A stretch of DNA of 64,000 nt from an uncultured Candidatus Melainabacteria bacterium (GCA_932182025.1 CAKNXK010000005.1:38889-102888); one strand, 5' to 3'; positions 9,227-18,287 are shown, numbered from the stretch's first letter. A program made the numbers and translations. The notes: generated by a model not told the origin, from the sequence alone.

Positions 9227-10750
9227 ATGAAAACTATTGCAATTAACAACACCCCCTCTCCAAATTTTGGGGGGATGACAAAAGTACTTAAAAAGAAAAT
9301 TTATCTTGATGGTCAAAAAGATATTTCGCAAATCATTGAGAAAAATCCTTCAAGAAAACCGGTAGTTGGTCAACTACCAAAGTTTATCTTTGATAAACTT
9401 CCCGTTGAAAATCGTCCGGAAGCAATTCGCGAAATTTTGGGAGTTTTTGATAAGGTAGCTCTTACAATCAGAGACTATCTTCCAGAGGGAGATGCTTTTA
9501 TATTCAAACCTTCCTTAAGACACAGACCGGAAGAAGTAAATACTTTATTAACAGATGTATTCAGAAAACACGGTATTCTTCGCCCTTATGACAATGATAT
9601 TGATGTACAATACATAGATCAAGGCGGCAAGGGCAAGGTATTTAAACTTGACGGACTTCGAGACAGAGATAATGATGACGAATTTGTTATCAAAGTTTTC
9701 CACCAATTAAAAGGAGAAGAATGGCACCCGTTCAAAAGCCATGGCTGTTATGCGGAAATCAATAACGGAATGTATTGGAGACAGCACGAAGGACATGATA
9801 CACATAGAGGAAAATTCTTCTTTGCAAGCTTAGGTTCAGGTTATATTGTAAGCAAATTCTTAGATGAAGATGTTGCAATCCCAAGACGAATCGTCGAAGA
9901 ATACAAATACGGCATAAAATGTACTGACGAAGAAAAAGACGGACCTTTAAACGGATACAACAGGATAAAAGGCTATAACTATGATTACGGTGGAATGAGA
10001 GTTGTTAACGCACTCAAAAATTCAAACAATGTAGCAAGAAATTATTTAAGAAAAGTCCGCGAAACATCTCCGGAAAGAAGAAGTGATTTATGGTTATCAC
10101 AAATATATAGATATTCTAACTCCGAAGATATCTGCGCGGGTTTAACACTTGGTATAAAACATTTGGATGATAAAACTAAGTATTTAAGAATTGCTTTAAT
10201 GAAACAAGAGCAATTCCCTAAAGTTTGTCAGGCAGCGGCTTACGTTTTAAAATATCTTCCTCATGATGATGCTGTTAAGTATTTTGAAAGACTCGTTCAG
10301 ACTTCAGATATCGAAACGCAAAGAATTTTGTTCAATGAAATTCCTTTGTTATCTAAACGAAAAGATGAGTCTACAGCAGTCCATGATGATATTAATGTTT
10401 CGCTCAGAGAAATAATTCCTGAAAGAGTTTATAAATATTATAGAATCTCAGAAAAGTACGCGCTTCCTGAAACAATAGAACATTTAGCAAGTTTTATTCA
10501 TCTTTTGCCTGATGAAAAAATCAAAGAACAATATATAAAACTCACTCATATAAAAAATCCGGCATTACAAGAACGCTTAATATGGAAACTAACATTCTTG
10601 CCAAAAGAACTTCAAGACTTTGCTCTAATAAAACTCGCTGATTCAATAACAGACCCTGTGCTTCAAAAACGTCTGCTAAGAATTTCATCCAGCGCAAACT
10701 CTGAAGAAACTAAGCAATATGTTAAAGATAAAATAAACGGGAAAATCTAA
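9227..10750 (+). CDS. Kinase-like protein with C-terminal helical repeats
   Basis: The 507-residue protein starts MKTIAINNTPSPNFGGM, the Phe-containing N-terminal tag again. The middle looks like an atypical protein kinase fold: DQGGKGKVFKL at about residue 131 resembles a glycine-rich loop, FVIKVF (~152) a VAIK-type lysine strand, YAEINNGMYWR a C-helix, and YDYGG (~252) a DFG-like metal loop. A canonical HRD motif is not visible. The last ~200 residues look like HEAT-type helical repeats. GGAG sits 8 bases before the ATG at 9227; a GTG at 9218 is the alternative. It could be a secreted or intracellular regulatory kinase. The function is unproven. Confidence 0.6.
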   Translation: MKTIAINNTPSPNFGGMTKVLKKKIYLDGQKDISQIIEKNPSRKPVVGQLPKFIFDKLPVENRPEAIREILGVFDKVALTIRDYLPEGDAFIFKPSLRHRPEEVNTLLTDVFRKHGILRPYDNDIDVQYIDQGGKGKVFKLDGLRDRDNDDEFVIKVFHQLKGEEWHPFKSHGCYAEINNGMYWRQHEGHDTHRGKFFFASLGSGYIVSKFLDEDVAIPRRIVEEYKYGIKCTDEEKDGPLNGYNRIKGYNYDYGGMRVVNALKNSNNVARNYLRKVRETSPERRSDLWLSQIYRYSNSEDICAGLTLGIKHLDDKTKYLRIALMKQEQFPKVCQAAAYVLKYLPHDDAVKYFERLVQTSDIETQRILFNEIPLLSKRKDESTAVHDDINVSLREIIPERVYKYYRISEKYALPETIEHLASFIHLLPDEKIKEQYIKLTHIKNPALQERLIWKLTFLPKELQDFALIKLADSITDPVLQKRLLRISSSANSEETKQYVKDKINGKI

Positions 10751-10752
10751 GC

Positions 10753-11418
10753 CTAGAAAGATTTCAATAAAAATTTATTTTTCTCATACTGAATAAGACC
10801 TTCTTTCTGAAGTTTTGATAATTCAAAACTCATAGCAGAACGGTCAATATTCAAATAATCAGCTAAATCCTGACGATTGAAAGGAATTTCAAAAACATTA
10901 TTCTTATTTTTACGAGCCTCGTTTGAAAGATAAGTTAATAATTTATCGCGAATTGATTTTTGCGAAATATTTTCTATCTTTTGAAGAAGTTCTAAATTTT
11001 CTTTTGCAAGAATTTCAAACATATTATTGATTAAAACCTTATGCCTTGCACAAGCATTCTGACACATTGAAGTACATTTTTCATAATTAAGCACAAGGAG
11101 TTTGGTATTTTCGGAAGCGATAGCATCAATAGTCGACTCTACTGCTTTACAAGCGACAAAAGACATTGCAATATTATCGTTCACTCCAAGCTTTGTGATA
11201 ATAATCCTTCTTCCCCAATAAGTATCCTTTTCAATATTTACCCCGCCTTCCAGCACGAGATAAAGATTTGTTATAACATCTGACTGTCGGATTATCATCT
11301 CTCCGGATTCATAAGACTTCAAACGTGCATTAAAACATTCTAAAATGCCTCTTAGTTCATCCTCATTCATTCCAAAAAATAAAGGTGAATTTTTTATTTG
11401 ATTAAAATATTTTTCCAT
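10753..11418 (-). CDS. Crp/Fnr-family transcription regulator
   Basis: The 221-residue protein has an N-terminal cyclic-nucleotide-type beta-roll (FNARLKSYESGEMIIRQSD, LYLVLEGGVNIEK) and a C-terminal winged helix (FNRQDLADYLNIDRSAMSFELSKLQKEG). A cysteine cluster C-x3-C-x3-C (KCTSMCQNACARH) sits between the domains. It does not match the FNR iron-sulfur spacing, but could sense redox or metal. The gene is divergent from the glycyl-radical protein at 11515 and shares its operator region. AAAGGAAATAA precedes the ATG. It probably controls that gene and itself in response to anaerobic or redox stress. Confidence 0.85.
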   Translation of the reverse strand: MEKYFNQIKNSPLFFGMNEDELRGILECFNARLKSYESGEMIIRQSDVITNLYLVLEGGVNIEKDTYWGRRIIITKLGVNDNIAMSFVACKAVESTIDAIASENTKLLVLNYEKCTSMCQNACARHKVLINNMFEILAKENLELLQKIENISQKSIRDKLLTYLSNEARKNKNNVFEIPFNRQDLADYLNIDRSAMSFELSKLQKEGLIQYEKNKFLLKSF

Positions 11419-11430
11419 TTATTTCCTTTT

Positions 11431-11472
11431 GTTGTTTATACAACAGCGCTGTTGTTAAACATAGTATATAAT
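11431..11472 (+). promoter_or_regulatory. Crp/Fnr-type operators and grcA promoter
   Basis: Two inverted repeats overlap here: GTTGT-N4-ACAAC at 11431-11444 and the perfect 16-bp palindrome ACAACAGCGCTGTTGT at 11440-11455. A TATAAT follows at 11467-11472. Assuming a start 7 bases after the -10 box, the first repeat is centred at -41.5, the classic class II activator position. The second overlaps the -35 region. Confidence 0.65.
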
Positions 11473-11514
11473 AAACATGTAATAAGACAAAGTACTTTAT
11501 AAGGAGATACAGAT

Positions 11515-11760
11515 ATGGCAACAACACAACAAGAAGAAAATTTAATCAATTTATTAGACGGATATGTTGAAAAGGGTGGTCATCATTTAAACGTAAACGT
11601 ATTTAACAGAGACACATTACTTGACGCTCAAGCACATCCTGAAAAATATCCGCAGCTTACAGTGAGGGTTTCAGGCTATGCCGTAAACTTTATTAAACTA
11701 ACAAAAGAGCAACAGGATGATGTTATTTCAAGAACATTCCATGCTGGTTTAGGTGCTTAG
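11515..11760 (+). CDS. grcA: Autonomous glycyl-radical domain protein (GrcA/YfiD-like)
   Basis: The 81-residue protein is almost only the glycyl-radical domain of pyruvate formate-lyase. HHLNVNVFNRDTLLDAQAHP, YPQLTVRVSGYAVNFIKL and a C-terminal DVISRTFHAGL are seen. The radical glycine is in RVSGYAV, about residue 54. In enterobacteria YfiD/GrcA (127 aa) replaces the radical loop of oxygen-cleaved PFL. This version lacks most of the N-terminal extension. AAGGAG precedes the ATG. The divergent Crp/Fnr regulator and shared operators suggest oxygen- or redox-controlled expression. PFL itself is not in the window. Confidence 0.88.
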   Translation: MATTQQEENLINLLDGYVEKGGHHLNVNVFNRDTLLDAQAHPEKYPQLTVRVSGYAVNFIKLTKEQQDDVISRTFHAGLGA

Positions 11761-11790
11761 CCGTACTTATAAGGAGTATCGTCGAAATAA

Positions 11791-11814
11791 AGAGGGCTTT
11801 TTAGCCCTCTTTTT
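11791..11814 (+). terminator. Rho-independent terminator of grcA
   Basis: An AGAGGGCT / AGCCCTCT stem with a 4-T loop is followed by a T run, 30 bases after the grcA stop. Confidence 0.85.
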
Positions 11815-11892
11815 ACAAGACATGATTTAGTCAAAGTATTAAAATTTGATAAAGAAGCTATACAATTATTCTTGAATAAGTATCAGTTTAAC

Positions 11893-13131
11893 TTAAACTT
11901 TTAAAAGCATAGAATAAATAGGCTTATGACCTAACCTTTCCGATGCCAAATCGGCTATTGCGCAGCTTAGCATAATAGGTAGGATAAGATTATACATACC
12001 TGTCATTTCAAACACCATAACCGTTGCTGTAAGAGGAGTACGCGCTACTGCGGATAAAAACGCACCCATTCCTAAGACAGACATTAGAATAAAATTAACT
12101 TCCAACCCACAGAAGTTTAAAACTCCTGCTGTAAGATACCCGAGAAATGCACCAAGCATTAATGTTGGCAAAAATATTCCGCCTGCAGCGCCTGAGCCAA
12201 AACAAAACGGGGTCAAGAAGAATTTTATCAGGAAAATCAAGGCAATAACACTGAATTGCAATTTATGTGCAAGCAAGACATCCACCGCAATATTACCCGA
12301 ACCCAATACAAGAGGAAATGCTAAACCGATTAAACCGACCAATAATCCCGCAATTGCAGGTTTAACATAATTAGGGAGATTTATTTTTTTAAATAAATCA
12401 TTATTAAAAAAGATAACTTTAGCAAATAAAACACCAAAAACAGCAGCAATAATACCTAATATAATACATGCGGGATAATTTGCTGTTTCAACTAAATTTT
12501 CAGGAATAATAAAACAAGACTTATTTCCTAAAAGACATCTTGATAAAGTATCCGCGCTCACTGTTGCGATTAGGACAGGAAATAATAATGTGGATGAAAA
12601 CTTATGCACAAGTTCTTCAATAACAAAAATTGTTCCTGCAATCGGCGCATTAAAAGTAGCAGCAATTGCAGAACCCGCACCCGCAGCAATTAATTTATCC
12701 TTATTTGCCCCCTTCATCTTGAAAAGTTTGCCGATAACTTCGCCTGCTCCGGCTCCAAGCTGAACGCTGGGACCTTCTCTCCCAAGTGACAACCCTGTTC
12801 CTATTCCTGCAACACCTGCAAAAAATTTAACAAAAATACTTCTTATACGTACTTTTTTTCCCATGCCTGAAAGAACTGCTTTTATATAAGGGATTCCGCT
12901 TCCTTTAGTTTCGGGAGCAAACTTCCAAACAAGAATCCCTGAAATAAGCCCACCCAAAGTAGATATCAAAGGGAAAACATAAATATTAGATGATGTTGTT
13001 ACAAAGTTAAAGACTTCACCTATTGCAACTCTAAAGGCTACAACAAGCAAACCCGCCAATAGCCCGACAAGAATGGCTTGAACAATAATTCCTGCCCGTG
13101 TAATTTCATTTATTATATAGCGTATTCTCAT
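11893..13131 (-). CDS. ClC-family chloride channel / H+ antiporter
   Basis: The 412-residue membrane protein has all three ClC selectivity-filter signatures: GSGIP (~79), GREGP (~117, with the gating glutamate) and GGIFLP (~317). About ten hydrophobic helices are visible. FVIEEL carries a glutamate where proton-coupled ClC antiporters have their internal proton glutamate, so exchange of Cl- for H+ (for example in acid tolerance) is more likely than a pure channel. There are no C-terminal CBS domains. TATAAT lies 7 bases upstream of the ATG and there is no ribosome site, suggesting a leaderless transcript. Confidence 0.9.
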   Translation of the reverse strand: MRIRYIINEITRAGIIVQAILVGLLAGLLVVAFRVAIGEVFNFVTTSSNIYVFPLISTLGGLISGILVWKFAPETKGSGIPYIKAVLSGMGKKVRIRSIFVKFFAGVAGIGTGLSLGREGPSVQLGAGAGEVIGKLFKMKGANKDKLIAAGAGSAIAATFNAPIAGTIFVIEELVHKFSSTLLFPVLIATVSADTLSRCLLGNKSCFIIPENLVETANYPACIILGIIAAVFGVLFAKVIFFNNDLFKKINLPNYVKPAIAGLLVGLIGLAFPLVLGSGNIAVDVLLAHKLQFSVIALIFLIKFFLTPFCFGSGAAGGIFLPTLMLGAFLGYLTAGVLNFCGLEVNFILMSVLGMGAFLSAVARTPLTATVMVFEMTGMYNLILPIMLSCAIADLASERLGHKPIYSMLLKV

Positions 13132-13138
13132 AGAATTT

Positions 13139-13144
13139 ATTATA
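13139..13144 (-). promoter_or_regulatory. -10 box directly ahead of the ClC gene
   Basis: TATAAT on the minus strand ends 7 bases before the ATG at 13131. Transcription would start at or within a base or two of the start codon. The same spacing recurs at several genes in the window. Confidence 0.5.
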
Positions 13145-13146
13145 TC

Positions 13147-14490
13147 CTAAAGATTTTCATTAAGCCGATATAAATCTACTCCGCCTGCTGCTTTATAAAG
13201 CCCTATTGCTGAAATTATCGTATTAATTTTATTAGAAACAACCTCTTTTTTTGTCATCAAATACATTTCTCGTGCAAAAAGCTCATCCAACTCAGACGCT
13301 GCTCCGATATTTGATTTGTATTTAGCTAAATCATAGATCTTACCTTCTACAGCAATTCTTTTTTGTGCTTCTTCATAATTCTTAAGCGCAGTTTTGTACT
13401 CTACAAGTCCTGAATTAATATCCTTTACACTAACAAGAAAAGTTTTTTGATAATCATTCAAAGCCTGCTCATACTGATACTTTTTAATTTTCAAAAACGC
13501 GCGTTTTCTTCCTCCTGAGAATAAATCCCAACTAGGCAAAATCCCTGCGTTAAAGAACTGAGAAGGAGAATTAAGCAAAGAGCCCCAATGATAAGCGTTC
13601 AAACCGATTTGACCGAAAATAGTAAATGTCGGAAGAAACTCCCGTTTTGCAACTCTAACATCCAACCCTATCCGTTTCAAATTTGCCTCTTCCTGCAAAT
13701 AATCAGGACGATTGGAGATAATATCCGTGCTGTATTCTTTAGGTATATTATCCAAAACTTTTAAACTGTCATAATTACTTCTTTGGATTTCACCGTTTGC
13801 AGTCGATAAATACACCCTCATAGAATTCAAAAGTACATTACGAGCCTGAATATGCAGATTGTGTTCTTCTTTTAAAGAAGTCAAAAGTTTTTCCTGTGCC
13901 AGAAGTTCGTTAACCGAACATAGTCCTGCTTTATATTTATCGGAAACTTTTACCAAAATATCTTCCTGTATTTTTATAAGCTCGTCTTGAATTTCAATAA
14001 ACTTATCCGCTTTTATTAAATTAAAATAATCAGCCGCAAAGTCAGAAGACAAAGTAATACAAGTAGCACGCTCTGCCTGTTTAATAATTTCAAGCTGCTG
14101 TTTTTTACTTTTGGTTCTTAGGCGGTTAGCGCCCCAGATATCAATCTCATAACCCGCAGTAATCGGGATATTGTAGTTATATTGAGAATAATTAGGAATA
14201 TGCATTGAGCCAAATTGCTGTCTTGGAGCACGAAAATCTCTTGAAATATTTCCCGACAACACAACTGCGGGAAGTTCGTTTGCAAACTGCATTCTTACAA
14301 TTTGTTCGTTTTCTTTTATCTTTAATTCAGCATTTTTTAAATCATAGTTTTTATCATAAAGTTCCTGAAGATTTGAAACCAAAACTTCATCTCCAAACTT
14401 CTCCCACCAAGAAAAGTTCATATATTCCTGAGTATTTGCAAACGCAGGAGAAAAGAGCATTATTAATAAAATTATTAAAAATTTTTTCAT
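13147..14490 (-). CDS. TolC-family outer-membrane efflux protein
   Basis: The 447-residue protein has a Sec signal peptide (MKKFLIILLIMLFSPAFA) and the two long-coiled-coil OEP repeats of TolC/NodT-type channels (GYEIDIWGANRLRTKSKKQ, NRPDYLQEEANLKRIGLDV, SWDLFSGGRKRA). No lipobox cysteine is visible. It is the outer-membrane exit duct for the EmrA-EmrB pump encoded divergently at 15021-17473. GAGGTAG precedes the ATG. The shared 26-bp palindrome at 14512 suggests the MarR protein represses both directions. A TolC protein implies a double-membrane envelope. Confidence 0.9.
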   Translation of the reverse strand: MKKFLIILLIMLFSPAFANTQEYMNFSWWEKFGDEVLVSNLQELYDKNYDLKNAELKIKENEQIVRMQFANELPAVVLSGNISRDFRAPRQQFGSMHIPNYSQYNYNIPITAGYEIDIWGANRLRTKSKKQQLEIIKQAERATCITLSSDFAADYFNLIKADKFIEIQDELIKIQEDILVKVSDKYKAGLCSVNELLAQEKLLTSLKEEHNLHIQARNVLLNSMRVYLSTANGEIQRSNYDSLKVLDNIPKEYSTDIISNRPDYLQEEANLKRIGLDVRVAKREFLPTFTIFGQIGLNAYHWGSLLNSPSQFFNAGILPSWDLFSGGRKRAFLKIKKYQYEQALNDYQKTFLVSVKDINSGLVEYKTALKNYEEAQKRIAVEGKIYDLAKYKSNIGAASELDELFAREMYLMTKKEVVSNKINTIISAIGLYKAAGGVDLYRLNENL

Positions 14491-14511
14491 ATTCGGCTAC
14501 CTCAAAAAAAA

Positions 14512-14537
14512 TCTTGTGCTATAATTATAGCACAAGA
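14512..14537. promoter_or_regulatory. MarR operator palindrome in divergent promoter
   Basis: A perfect 26-bp inverted repeat, arms TCTTGTGCTATAA, has its symmetry centre between tolC and marR. Its middle contains TATAAT on both strands, so a bound MarR dimer would block both promoters. Confidence 0.75.
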
Positions 14538-14552
14538 AAGATTTAGACACAC

Positions 14553-15008
14553 ATGCTGAAAGATATAATAACAGACAGAATAGGTTCTATTATTTATGTA
14601 GTAGGAAGTTTAGTACGCGGGTTATCTTCCCAAACCTTTAGTGAAAAACAGTTTGGAATAACACCTGAACAGTATCTTATCCTGCTTTTAATAATCGAAA
14701 ATGAAGGAGTATACCAGAGACAAATCTGTGAAATTACGCTCAAAGACCGTGCTAATGTTGCAAGAATTGTTGAAATATTGCTCCAAAAAGAATTAATCAC
14801 TAAAATTTCGGATTCCAATGGAAGAAGAATATTTAAAATTATAGCAACCGAAAAAGGAAAAGCTTTAATAAAAAATATTGAACATTGTGATATGGAACTT
14901 CGGGAAATTATTACAAAAGATATTACACAAGAAGAATTAGAGATTACAAGACATACATTAGATAAAATTAAACATAATGTAATTGATAGAGTTAAATTAC
15001 AGATATAA
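14553..15008 (+). CDS. MarR-family transcription regulator
   Basis: The 151-residue protein has the MarR winged helix: ITPEQYLILLLIIENEGVYQRQICEITLKDRANVARIVEILLQKELI followed by a wing (DSNGRRIFKIIATEKGKAL). MarR dimers usually repress efflux operons and release DNA on binding phenolic or drug ligands. It is the first gene of marR-emrA-emrB, 12 bases ahead of emrA, and divergent from tolC with a palindromic operator between. It is a paralogue of the MarR protein at 25792. Confidence 0.9.
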   Translation: MLKDIITDRIGSIIYVVGSLVRGLSSQTFSEKQFGITPEQYLILLLIIENEGVYQRQICEITLKDRANVARIVEILLQKELITKISDSNGRRIFKIIATEKGKALIKNIEHCDMELREIITKDITQEELEITRHTLDKIKHNVIDRVKLQI

Positions 15009-15020
15009 AAGGAAGTAAAA

Positions 15021-15956
15021 ATGGCAGATGAACAAAGTATAAATGCGGCAATGACCGATACAAGACATTTTTATGAAAAGAAACGAGTCATTGTACCTGC
15101 ACTAACAGCACTGGTGCTGTTAGTCTTAGGACTTATTATTTCAATAAATTCTATTTTCTATAAATCAACGGATGATGCATTCATTGAAGGACATATAATC
15201 ACAATTGCTCCAAGAGTTGCAGGACCGGTTATTAAACTGCATATTGATGACAATCAGGAGGTTAAAAAAGGAGATTTGTTATTAGAAATCGATCCTGTTG
15301 ATTATGAAGTAAGCTTGAAGCAAAAAGAATCAAAACTTGCAGAAGCACAAGCAGCATTAAAGAAGGCTCAAAGTCAGGCAGAAAAAGACAATGCAGATTA
15401 TCAAAGACACACTGCAATGCTTGAAAAAGGTATTTCTTCCAAACAAGATTTTGATAACAGCCAAAACAATTACAACTCATCACAGTCTTCAATAGATGAA
15501 ATTACTGCTATGATTAAAAGACTTGAAGCAGAAGTTGAACAAGCCAAACTTGATTTATCATATACAAAAATTTATGCGGCAGAAGATGGCAGGATTACGC
15601 ATCGTACCGTAGAACAAGGTAACTACGTTCAGGTAGCACAACCAATGTTTGCGATTGTACCTGATAAGGTTTGGATAGTGGCTAATTTTAAAGAAACACA
15701 GGTTGCTAATATGAAAAAAGGTCAGCCTGTTAAAATAAAAATTGATGCTTATGGCCACAAGAAATTCAGTGGACAAGTTGACAGCCTTCAAATGGCATCA
15801 GGCGCAAAAGCTAGCCTTTTCCCGCCTGAGAATGCTGTAGGCAGTTACGTAAAAATTGTTCAAAGAATACCTGTAAAAATAATTTTTACAGAAGATGTTT
15901 CCAAATACAATGTAATCCCCGGAATGAGCGTAGTACCAACAGTGAAAGTTCGATAA
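15021..15956 (+). CDS. emrA: EmrA/HlyD-type membrane-fusion protein
   Basis: The 311-residue protein has one N-terminal transmembrane segment (VIVPALTALVLLVLGLIISI), a split biotinyl-lipoyl-like domain (VAGPVIKLHIDDNQEVKKGDLLLEID), a coiled-coil hairpin (~residues 95-180) and a beta-barrel ending in GMSVVPTVKVR. It bridges the inner-membrane transporter to TolC. AAGGAAG precedes the ATG, and the stop overlaps the emrB start by one base. Very similar in layout to the protein at 24802. Confidence 0.92.
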   Translation: MADEQSINAAMTDTRHFYEKKRVIVPALTALVLLVLGLIISINSIFYKSTDDAFIEGHIITIAPRVAGPVIKLHIDDNQEVKKGDLLLEIDPVDYEVSLKQKESKLAEAQAALKKAQSQAEKDNADYQRHTAMLEKGISSKQDFDNSQNNYNSSQSSIDEITAMIKRLEAEVEQAKLDLSYTKIYAAEDGRITHRTVEQGNYVQVAQPMFAIVPDKVWIVANFKETQVANMKKGQPVKIKIDAYGHKKFSGQVDSLQMASGAKASLFPPENAVGSYVKIVQRIPVKIIFTEDVSKYNVIPGMSVVPTVKVR

Positions 15957-17473
15957 TGGCAACAAGAAAAATCCCAATATGGTTAATAGCGATTTCCATT
16001 CTAATGCCGACATCATTCTCGGCATTGGCTACTACTGCTACAAATGTTGCAATACCTCATATTTCAGGGTATTTTGCAGCTACAGCAGATGAAGCGAAGT
16101 GGATAGTAACATCATATATGGTTGCAAACGCTTGCCTTATTATGCTTTCAGGTTGGTTGGAACAATTATTTGGCAGAAAAACTTTTATCAAAATATGTAT
16201 TTCAATTTTCACACTGGGTGCTCTTATATGTACTTTTGCACCATCATTAAACATAATGGTTTTGGGAAGGTTTATTCAAGGCGTCGGAGGGGGGCCTATG
16301 ACACCTATTTCACAAACCGTTTTACTTTCAGCTTTTCCTCCTGAAAAAAAAGGAGTTGCAATGTCATTATTTGGTTTTGCAGTAATGGTTTGTGCAATTC
16401 TCGGGCCTTCTTTCGGAGGATTTCTTGTTGATAATTTGAATTGGCATTACATATACTCGGTGAATATTCCTGTCGGGATTTTATCATTTATCTTAGTAAC
16501 TAAATTTATTGAAGATGTAAAACCATCAACCAACAAAAAGAAAATAGATTTTGTCGGTATGACAGCTCTTGTATTATGGTTATTATCAATGCAAATTGTC
16601 TTAGACAAAGGACAGCAGTATAACTGGTTTGACTGTGCGTGGATATGTTGGTTAAGCGGATTTTCACTGGTAACATTATCTTTTCTGATTGTTTGGGAAA
16701 TCGAAAACAAAAATTCGTTTATGAAAGTCAGGTTATTTAAAGACAAAAACTTTTTCATAGGAACTGTTATATCAACTGCAGTAAGTATGGTAACCTTTAC
16801 GACAATGTATCTTGCGCCGCAATTTATTCAGAATGTTTTGGGATATACCGCTCTGCTAAGCGGATTGTCAATGGCACCGAGGATTTTTTCGTGCATAATT
16901 ATGCTGCTTGCAATACCGCATTTAATGAGGATTTATGACAGCAGATTATTGATTTCTATCGGATTTTTCTTTTTAGGACTTTCGACTTTTATGTTCACAA
17001 ACATAAATTTGGCAGTTTCTTTCTGGTATGTATCTTTGCCAAATATTTTATTAGGTGTTGGTGTAATTTTAACCTTTATTCCGATTTCGGCATTAGCACT
17101 TGGAACATTACCGAAAGACCAGCTTGCAAATGGAGCAAGCTTACATAACTTCTGTAAAACGATTGGGGTAGCAGTTGTTGTATCAATGTCTTCAACCATT
17201 GTTGCAAGACACTCTCAGATACATCAAAACTATCTTGTTGATAACCTATCGAATTTCAATGCGGTTTTTCAGACCAAAATGGCAGGCTGGACACATACCT
17301 TTATGAGCAGCGCTTCAAGTTCTTTTGCAATAAATAAAGCAAATGCTTACGCTTACAAACAAATGATTACTCAATCAACTTTAATGGCTTATGTAGATGC
17401 ATTTGCAATGGTTGCATTGTTTGCATTTATATTAATTCCATTGCCGTTTTTTATGAGTAAAGACATTAAGTAA
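15956..17473 (+). CDS. emrB: EmrB/QacA-family MFS drug:H+ antiporter
   Basis: The 505-residue protein has about 14 hydrophobic helices, the DHA2 hallmark. Motif A-like GWLEQLFGRKTF and motif C-like AVMVCAILGPSFGGFLVDN are present. It forms the inner-membrane pump with EmrA and TolC and should export hydrophobic drugs or uncouplers. Its start overlaps the emrA stop. A MuA-type transposon is inserted directly after its stop codon, so the original operon end was at or near 17475. Confidence 0.92.
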   Translation: MATRKIPIWLIAISILMPTSFSALATTATNVAIPHISGYFAATADEAKWIVTSYMVANACLIMLSGWLEQLFGRKTFIKICISIFTLGALICTFAPSLNIMVLGRFIQGVGGGPMTPISQTVLLSAFPPEKKGVAMSLFGFAVMVCAILGPSFGGFLVDNLNWHYIYSVNIPVGILSFILVTKFIEDVKPSTNKKKIDFVGMTALVLWLLSMQIVLDKGQQYNWFDCAWICWLSGFSLVTLSFLIVWEIENKNSFMKVRLFKDKNFFIGTVISTAVSMVTFTTMYLAPQFIQNVLGYTALLSGLSMAPRIFSCIIMLLAIPHLMRIYDSRLLISIGFFFLGLSTFMFTNINLAVSFWYVSLPNILLGVGVILTFIPISALALGTLPKDQLANGASLHNFCKTIGVAVVVSMSSTIVARHSQIHQNYLVDNLSNFNAVFQTKMAGWTHTFMSSASSSFAINKANAYAYKQMITQSTLMAYVDAFAMVALFAFILIPLPFFMSKDIK

Positions 17474-17474
17474 G

Positions 17475-17479
17475 TCAGG
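17475..17479. repeat. Target-site duplication TCAGG, left copy
   Basis: TCAGG immediately precedes the TGTAA end of the transposon and is repeated at 21530-21534, just after its TTACA end. Five bases is the usual duplication for Mu-family transposition. Confidence 0.8.
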
Positions 17480-17486
17480 TGTAAAA

Positions 17487-17536
17487 GGTCACATGCTTTG
17501 ATTACTTGGGTCAGATGGTCTGACTATTTTGGGCAA
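17487..17536 (+). repeat. Left-end transposase-site repeats L1 and L2
   Basis: L1 (17487-17510, CACATGCTTTGATTACTTGGG) overlaps L2 (17508-17536, GTCAGATGGTCTGACTATTT, ending GGGCAA). Both match the consensus of the right-end repeats: GGGCAGATGGTNTGATTATT followed by TTGGGCAA. Confidence 0.75.
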
Positions 17537-17624
17537 AACAAACAAAATTTTTAACTTTAATGTTTGCATTTTTCTTTTGTATTTTTGTTATAAAATTAAA
17601 GCAATAATAAATGGGAGCTTTATA

Positions 17625-18287
17625 ATGACAATCAATATTGAAGAATGGTTAAATATTTCAATAGAAAAGTTGCAAAAAACTTTTTCTGAAAAACTACTTT
17701 TTGTTGGCTTACAAGGAAGCTATAACAGAGGAGAGGCAACACCTGAAAGTGATGTTGATTTAGTTGTTATTATAGAGGAATTAAATTTTGAGAATTTAAA
17801 ACAGTATCGTCAAATTATAGACGAAATGCCTTATAAAGAACTTGCCTGCGGGTTTATTTCCGGCAGAAAAGAACTGCAAAACTGGTCTAAGTCTGATTTG
17901 TTTCAATTTTTCTATGATACAAAACGGTTGTACGGAAACTTGGAAGAAATAATTCAACCACTAAGCATTGAAGATATAAAAAAATCAATCAAGGCAAGTT
18001 CTGAAACGTTATATCACGCATCAGTTCATAGTTTTGTACATTCTGCTAACTATGCAGAGGATTTGGAAAACCTCTATAAAATGACATTTTTTATTTTGCA
18101 GGCTAAATATTTTGTTGAAACAAGTGTTTATATAAAAACTAAAAATGAATTACTTGAATGTTTGCAGGGGACAGACAGAGAAATTTTAAATATTTGTATT
18201 AACAGAAAAGAAATTAAGTCAAACGAGAAATCTGAACTTGAAAACCTATATAAAAAACTTATTGATTGGATTGTGAAAAATATTTAA
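17625..18287 (+). CDS. Nucleotidyltransferase-domain protein (transposon cargo)
   Basis: The 220-residue protein has the polymerase-beta-type nucleotidyltransferase motif GSYNRGEATPESDVDLVVI at about residues 33-51 (G-S...S-D-x-D), and a helical C-terminal half resembling the HEPN-like domain often fused to it. Similar proteins include aminoglycoside adenylyltransferases and MNT-type antitoxin AMPylators. I cannot choose between resistance and regulatory roles. The frame is open from 17529, but GGGAG precedes the ATG at 17625. Its 3' end overlaps the convergent membrane-protein gene by 29 bases. Confidence 0.7.
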   Translation: MTINIEEWLNISIEKLQKTFSEKLLFVGLQGSYNRGEATPESDVDLVVIIEELNFENLKQYRQIIDEMPYKELACGFISGRKELQNWSKSDLFQFFYDTKRLYGNLEEIIQPLSIEDIKKSIKASSETLYHASVHSFVHSANYAEDLENLYKMTFFILQAKYFVETSVYIKTKNELLECLQGTDREILNICINRKEIKSNEKSELENLYKKLIDWIVKNI

